Source of the DNA: Bosea sp. ANAM02
Lineage (GTDB): Bacteria > Pseudomonadota > Alphaproteobacteria > Rhizobiales > Beijerinckiaceae
Assembly (NCBI RefSeq): GCF_011764485.1
Contig: NZ_AP022848.1
Coordinates: 4,430,001 to 4,494,000 of the forward strand
Length of the DNA: 64,000 nt
Direction of reading: 5' to 3'
In this document: positions 63,761 through 64,000 of the stretch, one piece after another
How the letters are laid out: the number at the start of each line of letters is the position of its first letter
How positions within the stretch are numbered: the stretch's first letter is position 1
Program-made: the position numbers and the translations under genes
The notes under the pieces: model-generated
What the model was told of the DNA's origin: nothing
The model's input: the letters and a program-made list of their open reading frames with translations, nothing else
Databases searched by the model: none

Positions 63761-64000
63761 GCGCGCGCGGGCTGCTCATCGCCGCGCCGCGCTCCGGCTC
63801 CGGCAAGACCACGCTCACGCTCGGGTTGCAGCGCGCGCTGGCAAAGCGCGGCCTCACCGTGCGCGGATTGAAATGCGGGCCGGACTATATCGACCCCGCC
63901 TTCCATGCGGCCGCCACGGGCGCACCCAGCGCCAATCTCGACAGCTATGCGATGACGGACGGGCTGCTCGGACAGATCGCCGGAGAAGCGGCTCGTGCAG
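63757..64000 (+). CDS. cobB: Cobyrinic acid / hydrogenobyrinic acid a,c-diamide synthase (3' partial)
   Basis: Amidates the a and c acetate side chains with glutamine and ATP. Only the first 81 codons are inside the window: [20 protein letters not shown] (P-loop) and [20 protein letters not shown], then NLDSYAMTD, which identify the family. The ATG overlaps the cobM stop. The gene runs off the end of the window. Confidence 0.93.
   Translation, partial: MSARGLLIAAPRSGSGKTTLTLGLQRALAKRGLTVRGLKCGPDYIDPAFHAAATGAPSANLDSYAMTDGLLGQIAGEAARA

Overview
The window is high-GC DNA from an alphaproteobacterium, most likely of the order Hyphomicrobiales; a Bosea-like genome is my best guess, not proven. 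The reasons are the codon usage, the aerobic (CobG/CobN-type) cobalamin cluster led by a B12 riboswitch with CbtB/CbtA, DUF1636 and CobW, and the dispersed palindromic repeats. No rRNA, tRNA, CRISPR array or intact insertion sequence was seen.

Layout. (1) 1-6005: the 3' part of a double-ATPase peptide ABC transporter gene with a clear terminator, an SDR oxidoreductase, a YeiH-family membrane protein and glutamine-dependent NAD+ synthetase. (2) 6273-38651: a 32-kb surface polysaccharide (O-antigen or capsule) locus in four strand blocks. It opens with wbpA-wbpB-wbpD-wbpE and contains wbpI, the full set for UDP-2,3-diacetamido-2,3-dideoxy-mannuronic acid. It also has two GT4 glycosyltransferases followed by an inverted paralogue of the second, two further glycosyltransferase-like proteins, an SDR epimerase with a second sugar aminotransferase, three asparagine-synthase-type amidotransferases, three adjacent SDR epimerases, and an ABC exporter with one permease and two different Wzt-type ATPases. 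Downstream of the exporter lies an N-acyl tailoring module: NodB-like deacetylase, formyltransferase, WbqC-family protein and a formyltransferase-deacetylase fusion. (3) 38789-39664: a decayed phage-like remnant, with an XRE-type repressor frameshifted at its start codon and a divergent ERF recombinase gene interrupted by an amber codon and truncated. (4) 39788-49256: a GMC oxidoreductase, a small membrane protein, an MFS transporter, a D-2-hydroxyacid dehydrogenase, cobC and cbiB, a TetR/AidB-like pair under a striking palindrome, and an MgtC-family protein. (5) 49353-64000: cobalamin synthesis: cobU-cobO on the minus strand; riboswitch, cbtB-cbtA-DUF1636-cobW-cobN-cobG-cobH-cobI-cobJ on the plus strand; cobK on the minus strand; then cobL-cobE-cobM-cobB, with cobB cut by the window end.

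How it works together. The polysaccharide genes predict a polymer rich in 2,3-diamino uronic acids, possibly amidated to uronamides by the AsnB-like enzymes, made on the cytoplasmic face, N-acyl-modified (acetyl removed and formyl added) and exported by Wzm/Wzt. The layout recalls the Bordetella wbm locus. The cobalamin genes cover cobalt uptake, cobalt chelation and most corrin-ring steps of the aerobic route; cobA, cobF, cobS, cobT, cobQ and cobV are not in the window.

The most unusual signals are the deacetylase/formyltransferase module with its fusion protein, three palindromic repeats inserted in frame inside cobN, two ATPases for one exporter permease, a 28-bp nested palindrome at the TetR gene, and cobK/cobL start codons sharing one CATG.
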